Shown in pieces: positions 44,893 to 52,953 of a DNA stretch of 64,000 nucleotides. Source of the DNA: Halomonas sp. (GTDB lineage: Bacteria; Pseudomonadota; Gammaproteobacteria; Pseudomonadales; Halomonadaceae); the NCBI RefSeq assembly GCF_029263665.1, contig NZ_JAJUFQ010000016.1:43723-107722 (forward strand), read 5' to 3'. Every line of letters begins with the position of its first letter. Position 1 is the stretch's first letter. Made by a program: the position numbers and the translations under genes. The notes under the pieces were generated by a model. That model was given only the letters and a program-made list of their open reading frames with translations, was not told the DNA's origin and did no database searches.

Positions 44893-46594
44893 ACCTGTTC
44901 ACTCTACAGAGGATGCCTCCGCATCCCGCCGACGGCGTGGCTCTCCAGCCCGCCGTTGGCTGATGCAACGTACCGTTGAGCAACGCCTGTGGTTGAATCT
45001 GGCGGTGCTCAGCGGTTGTCTAGGTAGCTTCGCCGTCATTGCTCAACTGATACTGCTCGCTCGAATCGTCGCCAGTGTCGTTCAAGGGAGTGCACTTGCG
45101 GCACAGTGGCCTCTGGCGACGGCCATTGTGGTGCTGCTGGCATTGCGCAGTGGGTTGACCATGACCCAGGAATTGTTGGCGCAGAAGGCCAGCCAGAACC
45201 TGCGTCGCAGGGTGCGCGCCGAGGTGTTCGATCACTGGGCACGCCTGGGACCGGTGCGGGTGGGTAATCACCATAGTGCAGGCCTGGCTCACCAGTGGGT
45301 CGAGCAGGTCGAAGCCCTGGATGGTTATGTGGCTCGCTTTTGGGTTCAGACGCGCCTGGTGCTCATTGTGCCAGTGGTGATTCTCGCTCTGGTGGTCTGG
45401 CAGGACTGGCTCGCGGCGGTACTGCTGGCACTTACCGCACCCCTGATTCCCTTGTTCATGGCGCTGGTCGGTATGGGGGCAGAGTCGCTCAATCGCGAGC
45501 AATTCTTGGCGGTGGCACGGCTGTCGGGTCACTTCATCGATCGTGTGAGGGGGATCACGACGTTGCGCCTGTTCGGGGCGACTCAGCGAGCCACTCTGGA
45601 AGTGTCTGCGGTCGCCCATGATTATCGCCGCCGCAGCCTGCGAACGCTGCGACTGGCCTTCCTCTCTTCGGCGGTGCTCGAATTCTTTTCTTCCGTAGCC
45701 ATTGCTGTGGTGGCCATCTACATCGGTTTCGGTCTGCTGGGTGACATTCCCTTCGGGCCTGCCTCGCAACTGACTTTGTTCAGTGGCTTGATGATTCTGC
45801 TGCTGGCTCCTGAGTTCTTTCAGCCGTTACGCACTCTGTCACAGTTCTATCATGATCGTGCTTCGGCTCTGGCGGCGGCAGAAGGGCTGCATGAGCTATT
45901 GCAGGAGCCGATCGATGCACTGCGTCTGAATCCTGTGGCTGAACCTACCTTGCAAGAGATGGATGCACTGGTGCGGCTGCAAGGTGCGACGTTGGATCAT
46001 GCGGGGAGGGGACGAGTATTAGGGCCTGTCGACATGGCCGTTGAACGTGGTCAGGTATGGGTATTGAGCGGACCTTCCGGCTCTGGAAAGTCCAGCCTGC
46101 TGCAACTGCTGGCCGGCTTTGTCGGTGCCGGTGAAGGCGAACGCCAGGCGATTCCCGGATTGATGTGTGCATGGATGGACCAGCGTCCTCTGTTGATACA
46201 GGGCAGTATCGCTGACAACTTGCGCCTGACAGCGCCCCAGGTGAGTGATGAACAATTGCACCAGGCATTGGTGCGAGCAGGGCTGGCCGAGGTGCTGGAC
46301 GCCTTGCCTCAAGGGCTGCAAACCTCGTTGGGTGAAGGTGGCTATGGCTTATCTGGCGGTCAGGCACAACGCCTGGCATTGGCACGTATCTTCCTGAGTG
46401 ATGCACCGCTGGTGCTGCTGGACGAGCCGACGGCAAGCGTCGACGAGGAGACCGAGCGAGCGCTGGTACGAGGATTTGAATCTCTGGTGGCGGAAGGTCG
46501 CTCTCTGGTCATCGCGACTCACCATCCGGCGTTGATGGCCATGGGACAGCATCATGTGATTCTCGCGGAAGGCAAGGAGGTGTGTCATGGCTGA
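44873..46594 (+). CDS. cydD: thiol reductant ABC exporter subunit CydD
   Basis: A 573-residue ABC half-transporter (membrane domain fused to ATPase). It starts at GTG 44873 with GAGGAAAGG upstream, inside the 3' end of cydB. The N-terminal 40 residues are basic and cytosolic; six helices follow (to about residue 310). ATPase motifs: Walker A GPSGSGKSSLLQLLAG, signature LSGGQAQRLALARIFL, Walker B LVLLDEPTASVD. With CydC it exports glutathione and cysteine (or heme, in recent models) needed for bd oxidase assembly, which explains the position behind cydAB. Overlaps cydC by 8 nt. Confidence 0.95.
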   Translation: MATVTTEPVHSTEDASASRRRRGSPARRWLMQRTVEQRLWLNLAVLSGCLGSFAVIAQLILLARIVASVVQGSALAAQWPLATAIVVLLALRSGLTMTQELLAQKASQNLRRRVRAEVFDHWARLGPVRVGNHHSAGLAHQWVEQVEALDGYVARFWVQTRLVLIVPVVILALVVWQDWLAAVLLALTAPLIPLFMALVGMGAESLNREQFLAVARLSGHFIDRVRGITTLRLFGATQRATLEVSAVAHDYRRRSLRTLRLAFLSSAVLEFFSSVAIAVVAIYIGFGLLGDIPFGPASQLTLFSGLMILLLAPEFFQPLRTLSQFYHDRASALAAAEGLHELLQEPIDALRLNPVAEPTLQEMDALVRLQGATLDHAGRGRVLGPVDMAVERGQVWVLSGPSGSGKSSLLQLLAGFVGAGEGERQAIPGLMCAWMDQRPLLIQGSIADNLRLTAPQVSDEQLHQALVRAGLAEVLDALPQGLQTSLGEGGYGLSGGQAQRLALARIFLSDAPLVLLDEPTASVDEETERALVRGFESLVAEGRSLVIATHHPALMAMGQHHVILAEGKEVCHG

Positions 46595-48326
46595 GCGCAG
46601 AGGGATATTCGCTACGCTTGGCCCTTGGTTGCGTCTGCATGACCAACATCGCGGGCGTCTGGTGGTGGGGGCGCTATTGATGCTGGCAACGGCACTGTCA
46701 GCACTTGGCCTGCTGGCTGTGTCCGGCTGGTTCATCACGGCTTCTGCGCTGACAGGAGTGGCCCTGGCCGCTGGTGCGGCAGCGACGCTGGATGTGTATA
46801 CCCCGGGTGGCGGGATTCGGCTGTTTGCCGTGTCCCGTACGGTTTCCCGCTATCTGGAGCGTCTTTACAACCACGATACGATTCTGCGTTTGCTGGCAGA
46901 CTTGCGCGTGCGCATGTTCGCCGGTCTTGCGCGTATGGATGCGTCACGGCTGGCAGGGCGCCGGGCAAGTGACTGGCTCAATCGCCTGACGGCCGATATC
47001 GACACGCTGGATGCTCTGTACCTGCGCCTGCTTGCGCCTCCGCTGGTGGCATTGCTGCTGGGTGCTGCGCTCCTTGCACTGGTGGCGATCTGGCTGCCTG
47101 GTGTGGTGCTGTGGCTAGGGGGGCTCCTGTTATTCGCCTGGTGCTGGCTGACCTTTGGTCAGGCCAGGCTGGGGATGGTCGCCAGCCGACGCAGGGTCGA
47201 GACGCTGGAGCAATTACGCTCGGGCGTCATGGAGTCCCTGCGAGGCTTTGCCGAACTGGAAGCCTATGGTGCGCTGGATCGGCGTCGTATCCAACTGGAA
47301 GACATCGAGGCCCAGCTGTTCAAGGATCAATGGCGTCTTGCGGTGGTCACCGCCATAGGTAATGCCCTGGTCACGGCGTTGATCGGAGGCACCTGGTTGC
47401 TGTTGCTGATGATGGGGGCCGCGGCATTTGCCAACGGCGGTCTGAGCGCACCAATAATGGTGATGTTGCCCTTGGCCGCCATGGCTCTGAGTGAAGGGTT
47501 GGCCGCACTACCCGGCGCGTTCACTCAGCTTGGCGCCACGCTTGCTGCGGCTGAGCGGCTGAATGTCATTGATGACGTGGCGATAATGCCAGAAGGCGAT
47601 GCTGCGTTGCCTCCTGGTCCGTTGTCATTGAGTGGCAAGGCATTGAGCTTTCGTTATTCCGGGGCCCTGTTTGATGCCCTGCACGATGTGAACTTGCATG
47701 TGGCAGCAGGGGAAAGCGTTGCACTGTGTGGCCCCTCTGGCGCAGGGAAGTCCACTCTGTTGGCGTTGGTGGGCGGGCAACTGAACCTGCAGCAGGGGCA
47801 GCTTTCGATAGGCGGTCATCCTGTCGACATGTTGGCACCTGATGCACTGGCGGCAGGTGTAGGATGCTTGACCCAGAGTGTCGATCTGTTCGATGCCAGT
47901 CTGTCGGAGAATCTGCGACTGGCGGCACCGGAAGCGGATGACACCTGCTTATGGGCGGCTCTCGAAGCCGTGGACTTGAAGGATTGGGCACAGGCCTTGC
48001 CGGCAGGGCTCGAGACTCGTGTGGGCGAGGGTGGCCGCCAGGTATCGGGAGGACAGGCGCGACGCATTGCCCTGGCCCGACTGTCTCTGACCCAGCCGGG
48101 ACTGGTGTTGCTCGATGAGCCCTTTGCGGGGCTTGATGCCGCCACTGCCGAACGAGTCGCAGAGAGGCTCGAGCCATGGCTTAAGCAACGCACGGTGGTT
48201 TATCTGGTGCATGAGCATGACCCTGCGACACCGAAACCCGGAATGAGCAAGGTAACACGCAGTATTGGGTTGGCACCTCGGCATGCGTCAACGTGGCGCA
48301 CGACGGTCGAATCCGTCACCCTATAA
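46587..48326 (+). CDS. cydC: thiol reductant ABC exporter subunit CydC
   Basis: A 579-residue ABC half-transporter, partner of CydD. It begins with a strong ribosome site (AAGGAGGTG) and ATG 46587, overlapping cydD by 8 nt. The membrane domain carries TPGGGIRLFAVSRTVSRYLE and RLYNHDTILRLLADLRVRMF, both characteristic of CydC. The ATPase has Walker A GPSGAGKSTLLALVGG, signature VSGGQARRIALARLSL and Walker B LVLLDEPFAGLD. The last 35 residues are extra. The cydABDC order indicates one operon for oxidase and assembly factor. Confidence 0.95.
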   Translation: MAERRGIFATLGPWLRLHDQHRGRLVVGALLMLATALSALGLLAVSGWFITASALTGVALAAGAAATLDVYTPGGGIRLFAVSRTVSRYLERLYNHDTILRLLADLRVRMFAGLARMDASRLAGRRASDWLNRLTADIDTLDALYLRLLAPPLVALLLGAALLALVAIWLPGVVLWLGGLLLFAWCWLTFGQARLGMVASRRRVETLEQLRSGVMESLRGFAELEAYGALDRRRIQLEDIEAQLFKDQWRLAVVTAIGNALVTALIGGTWLLLLMMGAAAFANGGLSAPIMVMLPLAAMALSEGLAALPGAFTQLGATLAAAERLNVIDDVAIMPEGDAALPPGPLSLSGKALSFRYSGALFDALHDVNLHVAAGESVALCGPSGAGKSTLLALVGGQLNLQQGQLSIGGHPVDMLAPDALAAGVGCLTQSVDLFDASLSENLRLAAPEADDTCLWAALEAVDLKDWAQALPAGLETRVGEGGRQVSGGQARRIALARLSLTQPGLVLLDEPFAGLDAATAERVAERLEPWLKQRTVVYLVHEHDPATPKPGMSKVTRSIGLAPRHASTWRTTVESVTL

Positions 48327-48396
48327 GGGATAATGTCTTATCGAGCGGCCAAGGAAACCGCTGTGCCCTTTTGCCTTGTGTCCCCAAGGAGTGACC

Positions 48397-49392
48397 ATGT
48401 CCGATGATTTCCTTACCCGCCTGCCTAAAGCCGAGTTGCATTTGCATATCGAAGGCACGCTGGAACCGGAACTGATGTTCCAGTTGGCCCAGCGTAATGG
48501 TGTGACGCTTCCTTACTCAGATATCGAGGCCGCACGTGCGGCCTACGACTTTACTGATCTGCAGTCCTTCCTCGATCTTTACTACCAGGGAATGAGCGTT
48601 CTGTTGACGGCCCAGGACTTCGAGGACCTGGCCATGGCGTATTTCCAGCGTGCTGCCAAGGAGGGAGTCGTGCATGTCGAGATGCACGTAGACCCCCAGG
48701 CGCACCTTGTGCGCGGCGTATCATTCGACACGCTGATGGAAGGTCTTGTACGAGCGCGGCAACGGGCACTTGTCGAACTGGACCTGTCCAGCGCGATGAT
48801 TCTGGCTTTTCTACGTGATAGGCCAGCAGAAGAGGCCATGGAAGTGCTGGAAAGCAGCCGTCATTGGCACGAGCATTTCAGTGCTGTGGGCCTCGACAGC
48901 GCAGAGCAGGGTAATCCACCGAGCAAGTTTCGCGATGTCTTTCTGCGCGCCAAGGCGCTTGGTCTGGCACGGGTCGCCCATGCAGGAGAAGAAGGGCCGC
49001 CTGGCTATATACGTGAAGCCCTGGAGGAACTTGATGTTTGCCGTATCGACCACGGTGTGCGTGCTGTGGAAGATGTGGAGTTGCTCGAACGCCTGTCTGA
49101 TGAAGGCACGGTGCTGACGGTATGCCCGTTGTCCAATGTGCGTCTGAAAGTCGTGGAACGGCTGGAGGATCACAGCTTGCCACAACTGGTGGATGCTGGC
49201 CTGGTCGTCACACTCAACTCTGATGACCCGGCATATTTTGGCGGTGGGTTGCGCGATAACTATGCAGAGTGCCAGCGAGCCTTTGGCTGGTCCAGGGAGA
49301 CCCTGCGCTGGTTGGCGGGCAATGCCATCGATGCTGCCTTCATGGAGGAAGACCGACGCGCCATGCTGCGTGAGCGGCTCGCCAATGCTTGA
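48397..49392 (+). CDS. adenosine/adenine deaminase
   Basis: A 331-residue zinc amidohydrolase of the adenosyl/adenine deaminase family. ATG 48397 has AAGGAG upstream. Zinc ligands are in PKAELHLHIEGTLEPEL and VAHAGEEGPPGYIREAL, followed by CRIDHGVRAVED and TLNSDDPAYFGG. The sequence is closest in style to the Pseudomonas PA0148-type enzymes (GLDSAEQGNPPSKFRDVF and CPLSNVRLKV), which were shown to deaminate adenine rather than adenosine; I therefore favour adenine deaminase, although annotation pipelines often say adenosine deaminase. It lies 70 nt after cydC, with no terminator seen between. Role: purine salvage to hypoxanthine or inosine. Confidence 0.9.
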   Translation: MSDDFLTRLPKAELHLHIEGTLEPELMFQLAQRNGVTLPYSDIEAARAAYDFTDLQSFLDLYYQGMSVLLTAQDFEDLAMAYFQRAAKEGVVHVEMHVDPQAHLVRGVSFDTLMEGLVRARQRALVELDLSSAMILAFLRDRPAEEAMEVLESSRHWHEHFSAVGLDSAEQGNPPSKFRDVFLRAKALGLARVAHAGEEGPPGYIREALEELDVCRIDHGVRAVEDVELLERLSDEGTVLTVCPLSNVRLKVVERLEDHSLPQLVDAGLVVTLNSDDPAYFGGGLRDNYAECQRAFGWSRETLRWLAGNAIDAAFMEEDRRAMLRERLANA

Positions 49393-49401
49393 TTGACAAG
49401 C

Positions 49402-49457
49402 GAGCCACGAACCCGAGTATTGGGCTCGTGGCTCGTGGCTCGTGGCTCGTGGCGCGT
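49402..49457. repeat. heptanucleotide tandem repeat with inverted partner
   Basis: GGCTCGT is repeated four times without error (49423-49450) and once degenerate (GGCGCGT, 49451-49457). GAGCCACGA at 49402-49410 can pair with TCGTGGCTC at 49426-49434 or in shifted registers. It fills the gap between the convergent deaminase and trhO genes; there is no U tract, so it is not a classical terminator. Confidence 0.8.
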
Positions 49458-49458
49458 G

Positions 49459-50466
49459 TCAGGCCTTCTCGGCAGCCTTGCGGGCGGCTTCGCGTTGCTG
49501 GCGCTTGGCCCGGCGGCGTTGTTCCATGTCTTCGACAGCGTCGATACCCAGATGCTCTTCTCCACGCTCGCGTGCCAGGCGAATCTGGCGCTCACGCTCG
49601 GCGAAACGCGCTTTCTGCTCGTCGCTCAGTGTGTCGTGGCAGCGCGGGCAGCACACGCCTTTCTGATATTTACCGCTGTGCTTGTCTTCTTCGGTAATGG
49701 GCATGCGGCAGGCATGGCACTGGTCATAGCTGCCGGGCTGAAGATTGTGATTCACCGTGACACGATCATCAAAGACGAAGCACTCGCCCTGCCACATGGT
49801 CTCTTCCTGAGGCACCTTTTCCAGATAGTTCAGGATACCGCCTTTCAGGTGGTAGACCTCTTCGAAACCCTGTTCCTTGAGATAGGCAGTGGATTTCTCA
49901 CAGCGGATGCCGCCGGTACAGAACATGGCCACTTTCTTGTGACGTGATGAATCCAGTGTCTGCCTGACGTAGTCAGGAAACTCCCGGAAGGTGGTCGTAT
50001 TAGGGTTGACCGCTCCCTTGAAGGTGCCGACTTCAACCTCGTAGTCGTTGCGCGTATCAATCAGCAACACATCTGGGTCGGAAATCAGGGCATTCCAGTC
50101 TTCGGGGTCCACATAAGTGCCCACGGTCTGGCGCGGGTCGATACCTTCCACCCCCATGGTCACGATCTCACGCTTGAGCTTGACCTTGGTGCGCATGAAC
50201 GGAGGGTGCTGCGTCAGGGACTCCTTGGTATCCAGGTCTGTCAGGCGAGGATCAGACCGCAGCCAGGAGAGCAGCGCATCGATCGATTCGCGGTTGGCAG
50301 CGACAGTACCGTTGATGCCTTCGCGGGCCAGCAGCAGAGTGCCGCGCACTTGATGCTGCAGCATGGTGGCGAGCAATGGCTCGCGCAGTGCCTCGAAATC
50401 GTCGAGGGACACGAACTTGTACAAGGCACATACCACCACAGGTGGCGTCACGGGTGTTGCGGTCAT
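49459..50466 (-). CDS. trhO: oxygen-dependent tRNA uridine(34) hydroxylase TrhO (YceA)
   Basis: A 335-residue rhodanese-domain enzyme that forms 5-hydroxyuridine at tRNA position 34 using O2. ATG 50466 is preferred to 50472 because AAGGA ends 6 nt before it. N-terminal acylphosphatase-like domain: [20 protein letters not shown] with [15 protein letters not shown]. The rhodanese domain has [20 protein letters not shown] and the active Cys183 in [16 protein letters not shown]. The C-terminal part holds a cysteine pair set (CHACR and CCPRCHD), as in YceA/TrhO. The final 40 residues are a charged Arg/Glu/Ala-rich helix. It complements trhP in this window. Confidence 0.94.
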   Translation of the reverse strand: MTATPVTPPVVVCALYKFVSLDDFEALREPLLATMLQHQVRGTLLLAREGINGTVAANRESIDALLSWLRSDPRLTDLDTKESLTQHPPFMRTKVKLKREIVTMGVEGIDPRQTVGTYVDPEDWNALISDPDVLLIDTRNDYEVEVGTFKGAVNPNTTTFREFPDYVRQTLDSSRHKKVAMFCTGGIRCEKSTAYLKEQGFEEVYHLKGGILNYLEKVPQEETMWQGECFVFDDRVTVNHNLQPGSYDQCHACRMPITEEDKHSGKYQKGVCCPRCHDTLSDEQKARFAERERQIRLARERGEEHLGIDAVEDMEQRRRAKRQQREAARKAAEKA

Positions 50467-51155
50467 GGTCATTCCTTATGCGGACCGGAGCGTAAATCCG
50501 GAGCAGGTTGAAAGAGCAGGGCGCAAATCATACGCCAAAATTGCGTGAATTTCTGCATGACGGGTTACCTCCACACCTGACTCACCTCCTGGACCCTTTC
50601 TCCCATCAGGTAACGGCTCTTGTTTATTTCTCGCCTTATCTCTCGCCTGTCTCTTTTATTTCCTATTCCACCGCTATTTCACTGCTATCCCTCGTTTCTC
50701 TCCTGATTCTCCTGACTTACCTGACTCTCCTGACCTACCTGACTCTCCTAACGTCTCATTTTCCTGACGTTTAACTCTTCTACCTGACTCGAACCAGCAC
50801 TCCTTGCCAATTTTTGTGCACAAACCTGCATGGGGGAGGTAGGTCTGCGAAAGGCTATTGCCATCGAGAGATAGGCGAGCAATTAATTACATTGTGTTTC
50901 ATTTCTGCGACACATGGATACATATCGGTTGGGCTATCACGTTGGAATATCAAAAGGGTCAAGGCGCGAGAGCGCTTGGGGCTCTAGCAAGTCGTCAACA
51001 GCAGTGCAGTTAAGCAGAGCGACTAACAACAACGTCGCAGTTAAGGATGCTCTGAAGCGGTAAGGGTGCCTGAATAAGTCAGAGGGCATGTTCAAGCGCT
51101 GTCGATGACAAGGAAAGGCCCAGGGAACAGGGCATGACAAAAGGGACAGGGAACC
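50467..51155. other. long intergenic region between trhO and tpsB
   Basis: 689 nt with no gene I can support. It holds a pyrimidine-rich stretch (about 50570-50780) with an 18-nt tandem repeat, a TTTGTGCACAAA palindrome (50813-50824), an AT-rich patch around 50880-50930 that probably contains the tpsB promoter, and a doubtful 50-codon minus-strand frame (51089-50937). Exact promoters could not be assigned. Confidence 0.6.
50709..50753. repeat. 18-nt pyrimidine-rich tandem repeat, 2.5 copies
   Basis: CTCCTGACTTACCTGACT (50709-50726) and CTCCTGACCTACCTGACT (50727-50744) differ at one base; a partial third copy CTCCTAACG follows. The surrounding 200 nt are rich in C and T with many further CTGACT and TCTC motifs. 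Confidence 0.8.
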
Positions 51156-52940
51156 GTGTCGACAACAATCCCCTTCAAACTATCGCCATGCCGTCGAAAG
51201 CTTGCAGTGATCCTGCTGGGGTCTTTGATGACAGGGCTACTGAACAGCTCCGAGACTTTGGCACAGGCTCGTTTGAATGATGAGCTACTGCGCCTGTATC
51301 AAAACGATGAGCTACTGCGTCAGCAGCAACGTGAAGACGCACTGCGAGAGCGTCTGGAAGAACGTCCTGATGTTCGCCTGCAGGTACCGCTGGAAACCTT
51401 GGATCGTTTCCCTGAGCAGGAATCTCCATGTTTTGTCATTCAAGAACTGCATGTGAAAGGCGAGGCCATCGAGCGTTTTGGTTGGCTGCAGGATGCCGCG
51501 CTAGGTGGCAGCGATGAAGATTCTCCGCTCGGTAAATGCCTGGGAACCCAAGGGATCAACCTGGTGCTCAAGCGCACTCAGAATGCGCTGATCGATCGAG
51601 GCTTCGTCACCAGCAGGGTGTTGGTGGAGCCGCAGGATCTTGGCGATGGCTCCCTGATATTGACCCTGGTGCCCGGTCGCATTGCCCATGTGCGTTGGGC
51701 AGACCCCAACCCCACATGGGCCAGCTGGCGCAATGCACTGCCGGCACGCCCGGGTGACATTCTCAATTTGCGCGATATCGAACAGGCGCTGGAAAACTTC
51801 CAGCATTTGCCCTCGGTGGATGTCGATATCCAGATTGCGCCGGGGGGAGAGCCCGGTGAAAGCAATCTGGTCATTGCCTATCAGCAGAAGCGGCCACTGC
51901 GTGCCAGCGCTTCACTGGACAATAGTGGCACGGATGCCACCGGCCGCTACCTGGCCGGTGTAACGCTGTCCTACGACAATCTGCTGGGTCTCAATGATCT
52001 GGCATATATCTCGCTGAGCAAGGATGCCGGTGGTGGCTATCCCGGCCCACGCGGTAACAAGAGTCGCTTGGCGCATTACTCCATTCCCTGGGGCTACTGG
52101 CGCTTGAGGCTAGATGCCAGTGACTACGCCTATCACCAGAGCATCGCCGGTCCCTCTGAGACAAACGAATACAGCGGTACCAGCCGTGATCTCAGTGCCA
52201 CGCTGTCGCGAACGATCTACCGCGATGCCTCACGCAAGACCACCGTATCGGCGGGTGCCTTCCAGCGTCAGTCGCATAACTTCGTCAATGATTCGGAGAT
52301 CGAGGTACAACGCCGTGTAGTAGGCGGCTGGGAAGCTGGGATCGATCATCGCGAGTTCATTGGCAACAGCCTGGTGAATGTCCAACTGAATTATCAGCGT
52401 GGCACTGGGGCGTTCGGTTCCTTGCCCGCTCCAGAAGAAGTGGAAACGGACTTCGGGGCAGATTCTGATATCAAAGGCACCTCGCATTTCGAGCTGATCA
52501 CCTCCACCACCGATGTCAGTGTGCCGTTCCTGTTGGGACAACAGTCGCTGCGTTACCTCGGTCAGATGCGTTTCCAGTACAACCTGACACCACTGACGCC
52601 ACTCGAACAGTTCTCCATCGGTAGCCGCTATACCGTGCGCGGTTTCACCGACAACACCTTGACGGCCGAGCGTGGCTGGCTAGTGCGTAATGAGCTTGAA
52701 GCGGATGTGGGGCGTAGCGGCCAGTCGCTCTATGTCGGGCTCGATTACGGACAGGTCGATGGTCCTTCGACCAAATGGCTGCTGGGCGAACGCTTGGCAG
52801 GCACCGCGCTGGGCGTACGTGGAAGCCTGGGTAATAGCCGCTTTCAGTATGACGCTTCGATTGCTGCGCCCTTGCTGAAACCCGATGGCTTCCAGACCGA
52901 CGACTACGACCTCGCCCTGAGCCTGTACGTGACCCTGTAG
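51156..52940 (+). CDS. two-partner secretion transporter TpsB (ShlB/FhaC/CdiB family)
   Basis: A 594-residue outer-membrane Omp85-type transporter for the adjacent exoprotein. GTG 51156 with AGGGACAGGG upstream. A signal peptide (VILLGSLMTGLLNSSETLAQA) is followed by an N-terminal helix/linker rich in Glu and Arg (NDELLRLYQNDELLRQQQRE), two POTRA-type domains (first CFVIQELHVKGEAIERFGWL; a second to about residue 245) and a 16-strand beta-barrel. The FhaC-type motif GSRYTVRGF lies near residue 490, and the protein ends with the barrel signature LALSLYVTL. It is 13 nt upstream of the tpsA start, with a strong AGGAGG between them, so the pair forms an operon. Confidence 0.94.
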   Translation: MSTTIPFKLSPCRRKLAVILLGSLMTGLLNSSETLAQARLNDELLRLYQNDELLRQQQREDALRERLEERPDVRLQVPLETLDRFPEQESPCFVIQELHVKGEAIERFGWLQDAALGGSDEDSPLGKCLGTQGINLVLKRTQNALIDRGFVTSRVLVEPQDLGDGSLILTLVPGRIAHVRWADPNPTWASWRNALPARPGDILNLRDIEQALENFQHLPSVDVDIQIAPGGEPGESNLVIAYQQKRPLRASASLDNSGTDATGRYLAGVTLSYDNLLGLNDLAYISLSKDAGGGYPGPRGNKSRLAHYSIPWGYWRLRLDASDYAYHQSIAGPSETNEYSGTSRDLSATLSRTIYRDASRKTTVSAGAFQRQSHNFVNDSEIEVQRRVVGGWEAGIDHREFIGNSLVNVQLNYQRGTGAFGSLPAPEEVETDFGADSDIKGTSHFELITSTTDVSVPFLLGQQSLRYLGQMRFQYNLTPLTPLEQFSIGSRYTVRGFTDNTLTAERGWLVRNELEADVGRSGQSLYVGLDYGQVDGPSTKWLLGERLAGTALGVRGSLGNSRFQYDASIAAPLLKPDGFQTDDYDLALSLYVTL

Positions 52941-52953
52941 GAGGAACTGGCCC

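Noticed and set aside
49393..49947. A plus-strand frame of 184 codons over trhO
   Set aside because: It is antisense to the well-supported TrhO rhodanese domain and its start lies in the heptamer repeats.
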